64,000 nt of DNA from Candidatus Obscuribacterales bacterium (GCA_021732025.1 JAKFVU010000002.1:62001-126000); one strand, 5' to 3'; positions 48,063 through 58,778 are shown, counted from the stretch's first letter. Notes: generated by a model not told the origin, from the letters alone. Numbers and translations: made by a program.

Positions 48063-48704
48063 CTAAAATGACTTGATTGCGCTCAAGATTTTCTTTATAC
48101 GCGAAATATCGATTGTAGAATTTTGATTCTGCTTTTGTACCCATAGAAAAAGATATTTACCTGTTTTAGAACTTTGAGCAATACCGCAAAAGGTATTATC
48201 TACAATTAAATCAGGGCCCAATATTTCTGAGTGGCCAATCGAATAGTACATAGTCTCATTGCCAAAACTTAGTTGATCAGTTATATGAGGCTCTAACCGA
48301 TCTTTGCTAGCTCTGACCAAGGCTTGCTTAACCTCACTCACTTTTTCTTCGGTTCTAAGAGCTGCCGGATCTATACCGCGCTTCTTCATTGGATCGTCCG
48401 AAGATGTGAATGAATAGAATGCTTGAGTAACCTCATCGTCAAACTGCACGATTGGAAACCCTTTTACATCATAAGCAGACGAGTAGGTGAAGCCTTTCGG
48501 CAGAGGCTCTGCAATGGTCATAAAGGTTGCTGCCACCGATTTGACATGGGCAGGGTTACTTACCGACAAGAAAACAACTACGCCTGCAATTATCAGACCG
48601 GTCACACAAAGCGTTGCGAAAATGCCAAATCCAATGGCAACGTTAACAAGGATCTTCGTTTTGTTGCTCTTTTCCACGATTGCGTGCCTCACAATTTTTC
48701 TCAT
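48063..48704 (-). CDS. Single-TM protein of unknown function
   Basis: TM segment ILVNVAIGFGIFATLCVTGLIIAGVVVFLSV followed by soluble domain. Confidence 0.6.
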   Translation of the reverse strand: MRKIVRHAIVEKSNKTKILVNVAIGFGIFATLCVTGLIIAGVVVFLSVSNPAHVKSVAATFMTIAEPLPKGFTYSSAYDVKGFPIVQFDDEVTQAFYSFTSSDDPMKKRGIDPAALRTEEKVSEVKQALVRASKDRLEPHITDQLSFGNETMYYSIGHSEILGPDLIVDNTFCGIAQSSKTGKYLFLWVQKQNQNSTIDISRIKKILSAIKSF

Positions 48705-48889
48705 TTCGAAGCTTCGACAAGCCTGGCATGTTCACTATATCATTGGCTATAGCGCATATTTTGCCTGATCCAAAAGTCAAAATCACCAATTCTTGCGCAC
48801 CCGACCAGGCGTTAAGTGACCTAAACGTAGATTTAACGACCGCTCGATTACATTGCCATAAGAAGGACCCCCACCGAGGCAAGAATCAA

Positions 48890-49345
48890 ATGGTTGAATT
48901 AAAGGGCGACAAACCGGCCACACCAAGCGTAGCTCAAGAAGTTCCAGACAATGCGCTGTTTCAAGACTATTTGAAGTTGACCCGAGCTGGCGAAGTTGGT
49001 TCCGACGGCAAGGCGATATTTGTTACCCCACCTAGCAAACCAATGCCTGAGGCGGTCTTAGCCAAGGAGATCGGCCAACAGCTGAAAGAGAATGGCGATG
49101 CCAAATCAATCATGCCTTCAACACAGTACCTTTTATCTACGCTCTCAGAAGCTGATGAGATAGAAAATTCCCTCGATTGGTTGCAAGATAAGCTAGATAA
49201 ACAGTTGGAGAAAACGCCCTGGTCAGTCAATTTTAAGTACGACCGGGAGAACGACAGTCTTGAAATGAAGGCTACCAACAAAGATGATCCATCCAAAAAC
49301 TTGACTGTAAACGAACCTCGGGAGCACGCACGCTTAGAATTTTGA
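48890..49345 (+). CDS. Hypothetical protein
   Basis: In-frame ATG 48890 (MVELKGDKPATPSVAQEV...) after an AGGCAAG-like RBS; track start 48680 overlaps the divergent gene. Confidence 0.5.
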   Translation: MVELKGDKPATPSVAQEVPDNALFQDYLKLTRAGEVGSDGKAIFVTPPSKPMPEAVLAKEIGQQLKENGDAKSIMPSTQYLLSTLSEADEIENSLDWLQDKLDKQLEKTPWSVNFKYDRENDSLEMKATNKDDPSKNLTVNEPREHARLEF

Positions 49346-49419
49346 TGCTTCGACTGTTTGAGAAATGGCACAGATAAATGAGACTTGTGCATTTACTCAC
49401 AACTTGATAGCTTAGTTCT

Positions 49420-50388
49420 ATGATTGAGCAAGCTGTAAACCGCAAGAACACTTCCGACTTCCATTTAAGGCGAAGAGCGCTACAACATCTATTATTCACT
49501 GCCTTGATTCTCGTTACAGCAGGCCATGCGGCTCATGCAGTGCCACAGGAGACTAGACAACAAATTGCTGCAAGGCTGACAGAGCGCGGGATGAAAATGA
49601 TGGACCGCGGTGACTACAAAGGGGCGCGCGCACCGCTACTGGAGGCACTGCAGTATGAGCCAAAGAATCCCCGCATTTACTGGGGGCTGGCCCGCTCTAG
49701 TTACAACACAATGGACCGCTACAGCCAGGGCTTAGATGAAGCAGAAAAATATCTAAAAAAAGCTATTTCTCTTAATCCGGCTTACAGCAACTCTTATGTT
49801 CAGATGACCGAGATCAAGAACATACAAGGCAAATACGATGAAGCAATTACCTGGGCAGACAAAGGAATTGCTTGCCAGCCACCGCAGATGGAGTGCTACC
49901 CACACAAAGCTGTTGCTCTAAGCAATTTGCACCGCCACGACCAAGCCCTTGCTTGCATCGATAAATATCTATCTTACAAGGGAAAAGACGTAAGTTTTGA
50001 CGCTCTGGAAATTAGAGCTTCTGTACTCGAAAACGCAGGACGATACAGTGCGGCAATAGCCGCATACGAAACTTGCTATCAACTAAAAAAACAAGACACC
50101 TATCTCTTGCGCCAAGTTACCTGTTATGACTTACTAAATAAGCCGCTTGAAGCCGTTAAGGTCTTGGATAAGCTGATTGCTACTAACCCTAGCGACGACA
50201 CAGCGTTAGTAAAGCGCGCCAAGTTTTATATCAAAGCTGGAAAGCTGGAGCTAGCGTTGGCTGACTACAATAAAGCTATCAAAGAAATGTCTGGTGCAAC
50301 GTATTATAGAGAGAGAGCCGCTCTCCACAAAAAAATGGGACATATGGATCTTTATGCTAAAGATATGAAGGCAGCAGAGGACGATTAG
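49420..50388 (+). CDS. Secreted TPR-repeat protein
   Basis: Signal-like LLFTALILVTAGHAAHA; TPR repeats (GDYKGARAPLLEALQYEPKNPRIYWGLARSSY...). Confidence 0.75.
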   Translation: MIEQAVNRKNTSDFHLRRRALQHLLFTALILVTAGHAAHAVPQETRQQIAARLTERGMKMMDRGDYKGARAPLLEALQYEPKNPRIYWGLARSSYNTMDRYSQGLDEAEKYLKKAISLNPAYSNSYVQMTEIKNIQGKYDEAITWADKGIACQPPQMECYPHKAVALSNLHRHDQALACIDKYLSYKGKDVSFDALEIRASVLENAGRYSAAIAAYETCYQLKKQDTYLLRQVTCYDLLNKPLEAVKVLDKLIATNPSDDTALVKRAKFYIKAGKLELALADYNKAIKEMSGATYYRERAALHKKMGHMDLYAKDMKAAEDD

Positions 50389-50433
50389 AGGTTACCAGCA
50401 TTAATGCATAGGTAAAAGCGGAAAATACCCTAC

Positions 50434-52680
50434 CTAATGCGCCAATATGTGCCGCTTGGTCGTCCAGCCAACAAAGCGCTGAGCTGGTTCAATCTCTTCT
50501 GTCTGCGCCTGCTTTAGCGCTTTCAGTATAGGAGAAAATCTTTCACTAAAATCAGTGTCTTGTTTGAGCATGTGTTCGTCCATCCAAACAAAAAGCGAGT
50601 CTTGCTTCTGCTTGTCTAGCAGCGACAAGAAAAATATCATCTGGCGCCAGGCATATGCAGTGTTCTTAAGCACTCTCAGTTGCGCAGAATACTCGCATGG
50701 CCCCTGCTGCTCGCGACAAATCCATACGAAACAAACTTTGACTAACTCTTCAAGATCCAAAGATGGATCTTCTGATAGTTTCAGTTCGCTAAACAGTGCA
50801 GCTAAATTGTGGCTAGTTAAAATCTGTTCTTGCTCAATTACAGCACCATTGGCAGCTACTGAAAAGTGACCCAAAGCAACTCCAGCTCTTTGCTGACATA
50901 GTTTGGCAAAATGGTCACTTTTTGAATCTACCAGGGCAAAGTCTGAGAGAGAATAATAGTTGAAGTAGATGGTGCCTTTCAAATACTTAGCCGTGAGAGC
51001 TGCCGCAGCGGTAAACTTCGGGCTGAACTTGCCCATGAAAATATCAGCCGCCAACTCTTCCACTATGGGCAGAGTCAAACCGGCAGCCTTGGCCAATGAA
51101 GCAATTTCACCAATTAGTTTATTGGGCAAAAGTTGCTGCGGAAAACTCTTGAAGTTGGTGGCACATACCAATGTCAATTTTTCCTTTGCCAACTCTTTTA
51201 CTTCGCCCTTGTATTTCTCGAGTGCATTCACCCATGGCAGTTCAGATATTTGTACCTGCTTGGCTAAGTTGAAGAGCAAAAGAGAGCGGCGCGTTTTGAA
51301 CGCTGAATAAGTAGCAGCGTAAAGTGCTTGCAAAGCCTGGTCGTCAAAGGCACAGGCCTGTACCTGAGCACTAATTTGAGTAACAACTCCGGCTAACTGC
51401 TCAGATGAAGAAACAAGTTCACTCTCTATCAACTCATTAAGCGGCATCTTGACAGAGCGTAAAGCTTTGAACTTGAATGTCTCTGGTAACTCGCATCCAG
51501 ACAAAAGAGGCATAAACATTGCTTCTGAGCTTTCACTTTCGGCAGCAGTTATGGGATAAAAAATATCAGACAACGAGGTGAGGGCATCAACCTTTAACTT
51601 TTCAATTCTAGCTAACATTACCGGGGCTAGCTGGAAGGTGCCTGGCTGAGCAGCAACCACTCGCTGAACTTCTCTTATTTGCTCAGACTTGGTTGAGCCA
51701 GGCAGGCCTCTAGCCACTTCTATCTGTTGCAATATTGCCCGAATCATACCAACATCACGGCCGCTTAGTGATCTGCGATCTTTCACCGACAGACTAAGAC
51801 ACTTAAACAAATGTGCGGCATTGCCCTTGCCTGTAGACTTCTTGCGGGCAAATTGCAGCTGAGATTCAGCCTTTGTTAAATCGAACAGAAGCTTAGTAGC
51901 TCTATCATTCCAACTTTCTGGATAAGTTTGACAGGGCCAGCCATCTTCAATAGTTTCGGCAAAAAGCGAAACGGCTCGATCGTAAAGAGGAAGCAATGAC
52001 AATGCTTCTCTTTGGCATTCTACAGATCGACTGCCTTTAACATTGCTAAAGTCAGCGCGAGTTTTTGCCATGCTCTGTAGATAAACTAAATCGCTAGCAG
52101 TCAGAGGCTCTGTGCTAGGAATTGGGTAAAAGCGCAGCCGCGAAAAGAAGGGCGCAATATGCTCCACGACTACTTTGGCAGCCTCATTTGCACCTTGACT
52201 AAACAAGTATGCCACCACCAGTAAGGCGCTCTCTTCTGGAACATCGATACGATAACGCTTGCTGGCGAGCATTTCATTCAACTTAGCCATTCCCTCAGTG
52301 CTGAGAAAATAGGCATTGAGAGCTGCGCGCAGGGGTATACCAGATGCGATATTTAGGCCTTCGGCGAGCTTGAGCTCATGGTCTTGTATTTCGCCCTCCG
52401 CCAGAAGGCGACCTGTGGCAAAGCCACCTTGGGAAACTTCCAGAGTAGCCCAAGCAGGCACGTCAACTACAGGCACCCGACTGCCAATATTAAGCTGTCC
52501 AGTGAGTATTCCACTGGCAACACGCATCCACTTAGCTAATTTGCTTTTCGCCTGCTCTTCAGCTTTAAAATCAGATTTGCCGTCGGCACCAGTGCGTTGA
52601 GCTCGTGCGACAGCGCTGAGGGCGCGAGCTAACTGGGCAGAAACATATTCGGCATTAACCTCAATTCTTGTCTCATCCAT
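50434..52680 (-). CDS. Large conserved-looking hypothetical protein (748 aa)
   Basis: Single long ORF; N-terminal region VPVVDVPAWATLEVSQGGFATGRLLAEGEIQDHE; no domain confidently recognised. Confidence 0.65.
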   Translation of the reverse strand: MDETRIEVNAEYVSAQLARALSAVARAQRTGADGKSDFKAEEQAKSKLAKWMRVASGILTGQLNIGSRVPVVDVPAWATLEVSQGGFATGRLLAEGEIQDHELKLAEGLNIASGIPLRAALNAYFLSTEGMAKLNEMLASKRYRIDVPEESALLVVAYLFSQGANEAAKVVVEHIAPFFSRLRFYPIPSTEPLTASDLVYLQSMAKTRADFSNVKGSRSVECQREALSLLPLYDRAVSLFAETIEDGWPCQTYPESWNDRATKLLFDLTKAESQLQFARKKSTGKGNAAHLFKCLSLSVKDRRSLSGRDVGMIRAILQQIEVARGLPGSTKSEQIREVQRVVAAQPGTFQLAPVMLARIEKLKVDALTSLSDIFYPITAAESESSEAMFMPLLSGCELPETFKFKALRSVKMPLNELIESELVSSSEQLAGVVTQISAQVQACAFDDQALQALYAATYSAFKTRRSLLLFNLAKQVQISELPWVNALEKYKGEVKELAKEKLTLVCATNFKSFPQQLLPNKLIGEIASLAKAAGLTLPIVEELAADIFMGKFSPKFTAAAALTAKYLKGTIYFNYYSLSDFALVDSKSDHFAKLCQQRAGVALGHFSVAANGAVIEQEQILTSHNLAALFSELKLSEDPSLDLEELVKVCFVWICREQQGPCEYSAQLRVLKNTAYAWRQMIFFLSLLDKQKQDSLFVWMDEHMLKQDTDFSERFSPILKALKQAQTEEIEPAQRFVGWTTKRHILAH

Positions 52681-52749
52681 TTTTTCATCTCATCTAAGTT
52701 TGGTTCAAGAAATCAGTGGAAGTGAGCGAATTAATAAAAGCGAGCGATA

Positions 52750-54507
52750 TTAATAGAAGCGGGCAATTTTGCCATCATCGCGCAGTTCCATTACCACTGA
52801 TGCTGGCTTCTTAGGCAAGCCTGGCATGGTCATGATCTCACCAGTGATAGCTACAACAAATCCAGCACCGGCTGAAAGTCTAAGCTGGCGAATGTTGAGC
52901 TTGAAGCCTGAAGGAGCACCTAAAAGTGTCGGGTCATCACTAAACGAATACTGAGTCTTTGCCACACAAACAGGCAAATTGCCGTAGCCGTTCTTGTCTA
53001 ACCATTTCAATTCTTTCAAAGCTTCATTGGAATATTCCACACTGGCCGCACCATAAATCGCTGATGCGACAGTGGCCAATTTTTCTTTGATTGGTGCGTC
53101 TAGTTTATATAACGGAGCAAACTTACTTGGTTTAGCAGTCTGTGCCACAACCAGGTCGGCAAGCTCAAGAGCGCCGTCACCACCTTTGGCCCAAACATCG
53201 GCGGTAATAGCGTCAATGCCTTTGGTTTTGCAAAGCGAAATTAGGTGCGACAACTCTTCATCACTGTCTCCAGCAAATTTATTGATGCAGACAATTGCCG
53301 GCACACCAAACTTTTGCACATTGGCAACGTGACGCTCTAAGTTGCATAGACCGCGTTCAATAGCCGACAAGTCTTGTGTGGCCAGGTCGGCCTCAGAGAC
53401 TCCACCATGTAATTTCAAGGCCTTAACTGTCGCCACTAGCACCACTGCATCTGGTGCTAGCTCAGGGCGCAAATTAGCCACAATATCGCAGAATTTCTCC
53501 AAGCCTAAATCAGCGCCAAAGCCTGCTTCTGTAACGACATAATCGCTTGTATAAAGGGCAAGCAAACCAGAGAGCACACTAGAGGTGCCGTGAGCAATAT
53601 TGGCAAACGGACCGCCATGCACAAAGGCGGGAGTGCCATCAAGAGTCTGCACCAAATTCGGCTTGATGGCATCTTTCAAAATTATGGCCATCGCCGCGGC
53701 AGCATCAACTTGTTTGGCTGTAATAGGTGCAGCGGCCGTTGATTTAGCGACGACGATATTGCCCAAGCGCTCGCGTAAGTTAGCCATAGAATCGGCCAAG
53801 CAAAGGGTAGCCATAACTTCGGAGGCAGCAGTTATATCAAAACCAGTCTCGCGCACGATACCATTGGCTTTTCCACCCAAACCTTGCACCAAATTGCGCA
53901 AACTGCGATCGTTCATGTCCATTGCTCGTCTAAAGCTGATGGCGCGCTGGTCGATGGATAGGGCATTGCCGAAGTGAATGTGATTATCAATCAAGGCAGC
54001 AAGTAAATTATTAGCAGCACCAATGGCATGCAAGTCACCATTGAAATGCAGGTTGATGTCATCCATGGGCATCAACTGCGAGTAACCACCACCGGTGCCA
54101 CCGCCTTTTTGTCCAAAGACGGGCCCCATTGATGGCTCACGCAAAGCCACCGAGACTTTTCGCGCTTTTCCACCGTTTGCCTTGCAGCTCTTGCGCAGGG
54201 CTTGTGCCAGGCCGACAGAAGTAGTGGTCTTGCCTTCACCAGCCTTGGTTGGCGTAATCGCCGACACCAAAATCAATTTCCCTCTAACCTTATTTTTGTC
54301 AGTTAGAATGCGCTCAATGGCATCGTAGGCAATCTTGGCCTTATATTTGCCGTAAAGCTCAATGTCGTCTTCACTTAGACCAAGTTCGGCAGCAACGTCG
54401 ACTATCGCCCTCAACTTAGCATTGTTCGCCAAATCAATATCTGAAGGTTGAACACCTGAAGAAGTAGTAGAAGACGATGAAGTTGAGGCGCCGGTTGCTG
54501 TTTCCAC
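52750..54507 (-). CDS. fhs: Formate-tetrahydrofolate ligase
   Basis: TPTKAGEGKTTTSVGLAQAL; REPSMGPVFGQKGGGTGGGYSQLMPMDDINLHFNGD; TPAFVHGGPFANIAHG; EIMTMPGLPKKPA. Confidence 0.97.
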   Translation of the reverse strand: METATGASTSSSSTTSSGVQPSDIDLANNAKLRAIVDVAAELGLSEDDIELYGKYKAKIAYDAIERILTDKNKVRGKLILVSAITPTKAGEGKTTTSVGLAQALRKSCKANGGKARKVSVALREPSMGPVFGQKGGGTGGGYSQLMPMDDINLHFNGDLHAIGAANNLLAALIDNHIHFGNALSIDQRAISFRRAMDMNDRSLRNLVQGLGGKANGIVRETGFDITAASEVMATLCLADSMANLRERLGNIVVAKSTAAAPITAKQVDAAAAMAIILKDAIKPNLVQTLDGTPAFVHGGPFANIAHGTSSVLSGLLALYTSDYVVTEAGFGADLGLEKFCDIVANLRPELAPDAVVLVATVKALKLHGGVSEADLATQDLSAIERGLCNLERHVANVQKFGVPAIVCINKFAGDSDEELSHLISLCKTKGIDAITADVWAKGGDGALELADLVVAQTAKPSKFAPLYKLDAPIKEKLATVASAIYGAASVEYSNEALKELKWLDKNGYGNLPVCVAKTQYSFSDDPTLLGAPSGFKLNIRQLRLSAGAGFVVAITGEIMTMPGLPKKPASVVMELRDDGKIARFY

Positions 54508-54530
54508 GTTAATAATTCCACTTTGACTAT

Positions 54531-54560
54531 AAGAAAAGAGGCTAACCTATGGCTAGCCTC
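54531..54560 (-). terminator. Rho-independent terminator of the BI-1 family gene
   Basis: Minus strand: GAGGCTAGCCATAGGTTAGCCTC followed by TTTTCTT. Confidence 0.8.
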
Positions 54561-54589
54561 CCCAAGATTATACTTACTTATTCGCTAAC

Positions 54590-55309
54590 CTATTTCTTTA
54601 GCTCTCTTACGAGGCGCATCAAGTAAAAGGCGAAGTTGACGTAATCAAGAACAATATTGAGAGCGATGCTAGTCGCTTCTGGCCAGCTGTTATCAGTTGA
54701 CTTAGCCAAGCGGCAAAAATCAACCAAGAAGAAGCCGGTAAAGACAACCAAACCACCCACTGCATAAACAATATTGACGCCAGCAGAGAAGTGAATGAAG
54801 AACTGGCTTAACCCGACAAGAATCAGGCCAAACAGAGCAAACATAAGAAAGCGCTGCATCGGTCTGAAGTCAACGCCAGAGAAGGCACCGATTGAACCAA
54901 CCACGGCCATAGCGCCAGCAGTACCAGCTAAACAAACGGCAACTGTGTTAGCGCCGATAGTTTCGATATAGCCTTGCAAGCCGAAACCGACGATTACACC
55001 GAAGACAGCGTTCCAAACGGCCAGTCCAATCATTGAAGATACTGGCGAATTAACCCTCGGTAAGAAGAACAAACCGCCGAAAGTTATGGCAATCGAGGCG
55101 ATCCAGAGAAACATGTTCGGCTCAGTTTTGATGCCGAAGAACGAACCAGCCGCCAGAAACATGAAAGAGACGCTAGTGAGCAAAGCCACTTTGCTGACCA
55201 AGGTGCCCTGGGTTAAAGCCTGGGCATCGAAATCGGCAAGCCCATTTCCACCGCGCTTTGCCGTCTGCGTAGTTTCAGTATTAAATGATTCCGAGTACGG
55301 TTTTTTGTC
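54590..55309 (-). CDS. Bax inhibitor-1 / YccA family membrane protein
   Basis: Seven hydrophobic segments; FSAGVNIVYAVGGLVVFTGFFLVDFCRLAKSTD...ATSIALNIVLDYVNFAFYLMRLVREL. ATG 55309 preferred. Confidence 0.8.
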   Translation of the reverse strand, partial: DKKPYSESFNTETTQTAKRGGNGLADFDAQALTQGTLVSKVALLTSVSFMFLAAGSFFGIKTEPNMFLWIASIAITFGGLFFLPRVNSPVSSMIGLAVWNAVFGVIVGFGLQGYIETIGANTVAVCLAGTAGAMAVVGSIGAFSGVDFRPMQRFLMFALFGLILVGLSQFFIHFSAGVNIVYAVGGLVVFTGFFLVDFCRLAKSTDNSWPEATSIALNIVLDYVNFAFYLMRLVRELKK

Positions 55310-55422
55310 CATTGCTTTCACCTTAGAGGCCGATATCAATAACGATATACCTATACCAAGCTAGCAGCAACCTGCTGACAACCACAGGATATTCATTATT
55401 CCTTAGGGAAGGCGCAGAAAGC

Positions 55423-57144
55423 TTATCGGCCCTTCTTAGCTTCTTCTTTTACTTTCTGCTTGGCCAACTCTTTAGCGCGCTTGGCTGCTTGTTCAGCGGC
55501 TTTCTCGGCTGCTTTCTTAGCCTCCAGCTCACGCACACGCTCTTCTTCTTTGAGTTCTAGATAGTAGTTGTAATTGCCGTGATAAACGACCAACTGACCG
55601 TCTCTAATCTCGACAATCTTGGTGGCAATTTGCGAGATGAAATAGCGGTCGTGTGAGATTACTACAACTGTACCGTCGAACTTCTTCAGAGCGTCTTCTA
55701 GAGTCTCTTTAGCAGGAATATCGAGGTGGTTGGTCGGCTCATCGAGAATCAAGAAATTATTGGCACCAAGCAACATCTTGGCCAACGCCAAGCGCGCTTT
55801 TTCGCCGCCACTAAGGCTCTCAACTTTCTTGAATACGCTATCTCCGCCGAACAAGAATCGACCAAGCAAGGCGCGCACTTCTTCAGTCTTCCATAGCGGC
55901 ACTTCGTCTTGAATGGTATCGAGAACGCGTTTGTCTAGATCTAAGGCTTCAGCCTGGTTTTGCTCGAAATAAGCAGGGCGAACATTGTGATCACCAAGCT
56001 TGACCGAACCACCGTCTGGCTTTTCGCGACCAGTTATAAGCCTGAGCAAGGTCGACTTGCCAGCACCATTGGGGCCGAGAATAGCGATACGCTCGCCTCT
56101 TTCAATTTGCAAGTTGGCATCTAAGAAAAGAATGTTGTCGTTATAACCGTGTGTGAGATCGCGGATAGTGACAATCTCTCGCCCACTACGTGCTGCCGCT
56201 GGAAAATGGAATACCAGAGTGCGCTCACCGTCTTCGGGCTTCTCAATTAGTTCAATTTTGTCGAGTTGTTTTTCTCTACTCTTAGCTTGTGTACTGCGAG
56301 TGGCACTGGCTCTAAATCTATCAACGAAGCGCTGTTGCACTTCCATCTCTTTCACTTGGCGATCATAGGCAGCTTGTTGAGCGTCGCGGTTCTGTTCTTT
56401 CTGCAGCTGATAAGTAGAATAATTACCGAGATAGGTGGAAGATTGGCCCCGCTCCATCTCGACAATACTAGTGCATAGGCGATCGAGGAAGTGGCGATCG
56501 TGAGAAATAATGGCCATAGGCGTGGACAAATCACGCAAGAAAGTTTCTAACCACTCAATGGTGCGCATATCAATGTGGTTCGTAGGTTCGTCGAGCAGCA
56601 AGATATCAGGCTTCTGCAATAAGACCTTACCGAGGTTCATACGCATTTGCCAGCCGCCGCTGAACTCGCTAACGAAACGATCGCCGTCACCAAGGGCAAA
56701 GCCCATTTCGGCCATCATCTTTTCTACTTTAGACTCTTGAGCGTAGCCGCCTTTGGCTTCATACTCACGCTGCAAATTGTCCATCTTCTTCAAGAGCTTA
56801 TCTAGCTCTTCAGGTGTAGCAGTTTCAAGAGCTGTGTGCACCGCTGTCAGTGCATGGTGAATAGTATTTAGCTCAACGAACGAACTAGAGAACTCTTCGC
56901 GCACAGTGTTAGTCGGCGTCACGGCAAACTCTTGGTTGAGATAGCCAACCTGCAAACCGGCCTGACGGATGATCTGTCCAGAAGTGGGTTCGATCTCGCC
57001 GGTAATAATTTTGAACTGAGTTGATTTGCCACCACCATTTGGTCCGACAAGGCCAATACGATCGCCTTGTTTAAGCTCCCAGGTAACGTCTGTCAGCACC
57101 TCACCTTGAGGATAAATTTTGCTGATATTTTCGAGTCTTAGCAT
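55423..57144 (-). CDS. ABC-F family ATP-binding protein
   Basis: Two Walker A (GPNGGGKST, GPNGAGKST), two LSGGE-type signatures (EFSGGWQMR, SLSGGEKAR), LLLDEPTNHIDM; inter-domain linker; no TM. Confidence 0.93.
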   Translation of the reverse strand: MLRLENISKIYPQGEVLTDVTWELKQGDRIGLVGPNGGGKSTQFKIITGEIEPTSGQIIRQAGLQVGYLNQEFAVTPTNTVREEFSSSFVELNTIHHALTAVHTALETATPEELDKLLKKMDNLQREYEAKGGYAQESKVEKMMAEMGFALGDGDRFVSEFSGGWQMRMNLGKVLLQKPDILLLDEPTNHIDMRTIEWLETFLRDLSTPMAIISHDRHFLDRLCTSIVEMERGQSSTYLGNYSTYQLQKEQNRDAQQAAYDRQVKEMEVQQRFVDRFRASATRSTQAKSREKQLDKIELIEKPEDGERTLVFHFPAAARSGREIVTIRDLTHGYNDNILFLDANLQIERGERIAILGPNGAGKSTLLRLITGREKPDGGSVKLGDHNVRPAYFEQNQAEALDLDKRVLDTIQDEVPLWKTEEVRALLGRFLFGGDSVFKKVESLSGGEKARLALAKMLLGANNFLILDEPTNHLDIPAKETLEDALKKFDGTVVVISHDRYFISQIATKIVEIRDGQLVVYHGNYNYYLELKEEERVRELEAKKAAEKAAEQAAKRAKELAKQKVKEEAKKGR

Positions 57145-57174
57145 TGGATTCCCAAAAAAGGCGGAGAAAGTAAT

Positions 57175-57201
57175 TAAAGTAGCTAAAGTAGCAAAAGTAG
57201 C
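57175..57201. repeat. 3x 9-bp tandem repeat (TAAAGTAGC) upstream of ABC-F gene
   Basis: taaagtagc taaagtagc aaaagtagc. Confidence 0.8.
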
Positions 57202-57517
57202 AATTGATTAGCGAACAAGCAGCAAAGCGACCATTGCCACTTTGCCTGTACTACAGATTCTAGCACTTGGCAAGCCGCTTGTCAGAAGGAAATAATATTA
57301 GGTAGAAGCCCATCCGTCTATGTATACGAGCTAATCTCAATCTAAAGATTTCAAGAATTTGCTAGCCGCTGAGCCCGCCAAGCCGCTTTCATCCTCTTAG
57401 CTACTTAACAAGTTCGTGTACAAGAGGGTTTACACGGCGTAATTCTTCAAAGATCTGTCCAACTAAGGTACTCTTTCAAATATTGCATCCAAGTAAAACT
57501 GCGTCGGTAAGAGAATC

Positions 57518-58756
57518 ATGTCAGACAGGCCAGACAGTGTTAAGAAGCCCAACCAGCCCAGCAAAGCTACTGATGAAGTAATTGATCGCCAGGCCCTGAT
57601 CAAAAACAGTAAAAGAATCGTAATCAAGCTAGGCACGGCCGTCTTGATGAAAGATGAGGGCGGTATTGCTCTCAGCCGTTTCTATTCGTTTGTTGAAGGA
57701 ATCGCCGGCCTGGTAAAGTCTGGAAAAGAAGTCCTACTAGTCACTTCCGGCGCCATCGGTCTGGGGTCGCGTACCTTAGGTCTGACGGCAAAACCAAAAC
57801 TATTGCCTCTTAAACAAGCCTGCGCTGCAGTTGGACAAGGCCGCTTGATGGCCCTCTACTCGGATGCCTTCGAAAAAATGGACGTTATCGCCGCCCAGGT
57901 CTTACTGACAGAAGAAGATTTTTCCAACCGCCGCCGCTATCTCAATTTGCGTAGCACCATTACCCAGCTGCTTGAACTTCATGTGCTTCCGGTCATCAAC
58001 GAAAACGACACTGTCTCGACCGCTGAGCTAGAAATGCTGAAAGGCGACCACAAAGACGTTGATGTAAAAGTCAATTTTGGTGATAACGACAAATTATCAG
58101 CGCTTGTTGCCAGCAAAATCGACGCTGACCTACTGCTCATTTTGACCGATGTGGAAGGCTTGTATACCGCAGACCCTCGCTCAGGGCCAGAGGCTAAGCT
58201 CATTTCGGTGGTGGAGAATTTCACACCCGAAATCGAACAATTAGCTGAATCGAAAGTAGTGAGCGATAAGCCCGGTCGCGGTGGTATCAAAACCAAATTA
58301 GCAGCTGCCAAAATTGCCTCGCAAAGCGGATGCGCCACCATCATTGCTGGTGGCAAAACCGACAATGCCATTGGTCGTATCTTCAAAGGTGAAGACTTGG
58401 GCACCCTATTCTTGCCCCATGGTGGCTTGAGCGGAAAGCAAAAATGGATTGCCTTTGCCACCACAGTTAAGGCCACCTTGGTAGTAAACCCTGGAGCCAA
58501 AGAGGCTCTTAAAAAAGGCAAAGCTAGCCTACTTCCAGCTGGAGTAACCGAAGTAAAAGGAACATTTGAGCGTGGCGACGTGGTTAGCGTGGCCGCTCTT
58601 GATGGTCACGAATTTGCCCGGGGCATCGTCAATTATTCAAGCGATGAAGCCCGGTTAGTATCAGGGCAACACTCTGAAGCTCTAAGCGAACTGAAAGAAA
58701 GTCGCAACTATGACGCCCTAATTACTCGCGACAACATAGCTTTTCTTGACACCTAA
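57518..58756 (+). CDS. proB: Glutamate 5-kinase with PUA domain
   Basis: IVIKLGTAVLMKDEGG; LLVTSGAIGLG; NENDTVS; FGDNDKLSALVASKIDADLLLILTDVEGLYTADPR; C-terminal PUA-like region. Confidence 0.95.
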   Translation: MSDRPDSVKKPNQPSKATDEVIDRQALIKNSKRIVIKLGTAVLMKDEGGIALSRFYSFVEGIAGLVKSGKEVLLVTSGAIGLGSRTLGLTAKPKLLPLKQACAAVGQGRLMALYSDAFEKMDVIAAQVLLTEEDFSNRRRYLNLRSTITQLLELHVLPVINENDTVSTAELEMLKGDHKDVDVKVNFGDNDKLSALVASKIDADLLLILTDVEGLYTADPRSGPEAKLISVVENFTPEIEQLAESKVVSDKPGRGGIKTKLAAAKIASQSGCATIIAGGKTDNAIGRIFKGEDLGTLFLPHGGLSGKQKWIAFATTVKATLVVNPGAKEALKKGKASLLPAGVTEVKGTFERGDVVSVAALDGHEFARGIVNYSSDEARLVSGQHSEALSELKESRNYDALITRDNIAFLDT

Positions 58757-58778
58757 ATATTTGTAGCGGACAAACAAA

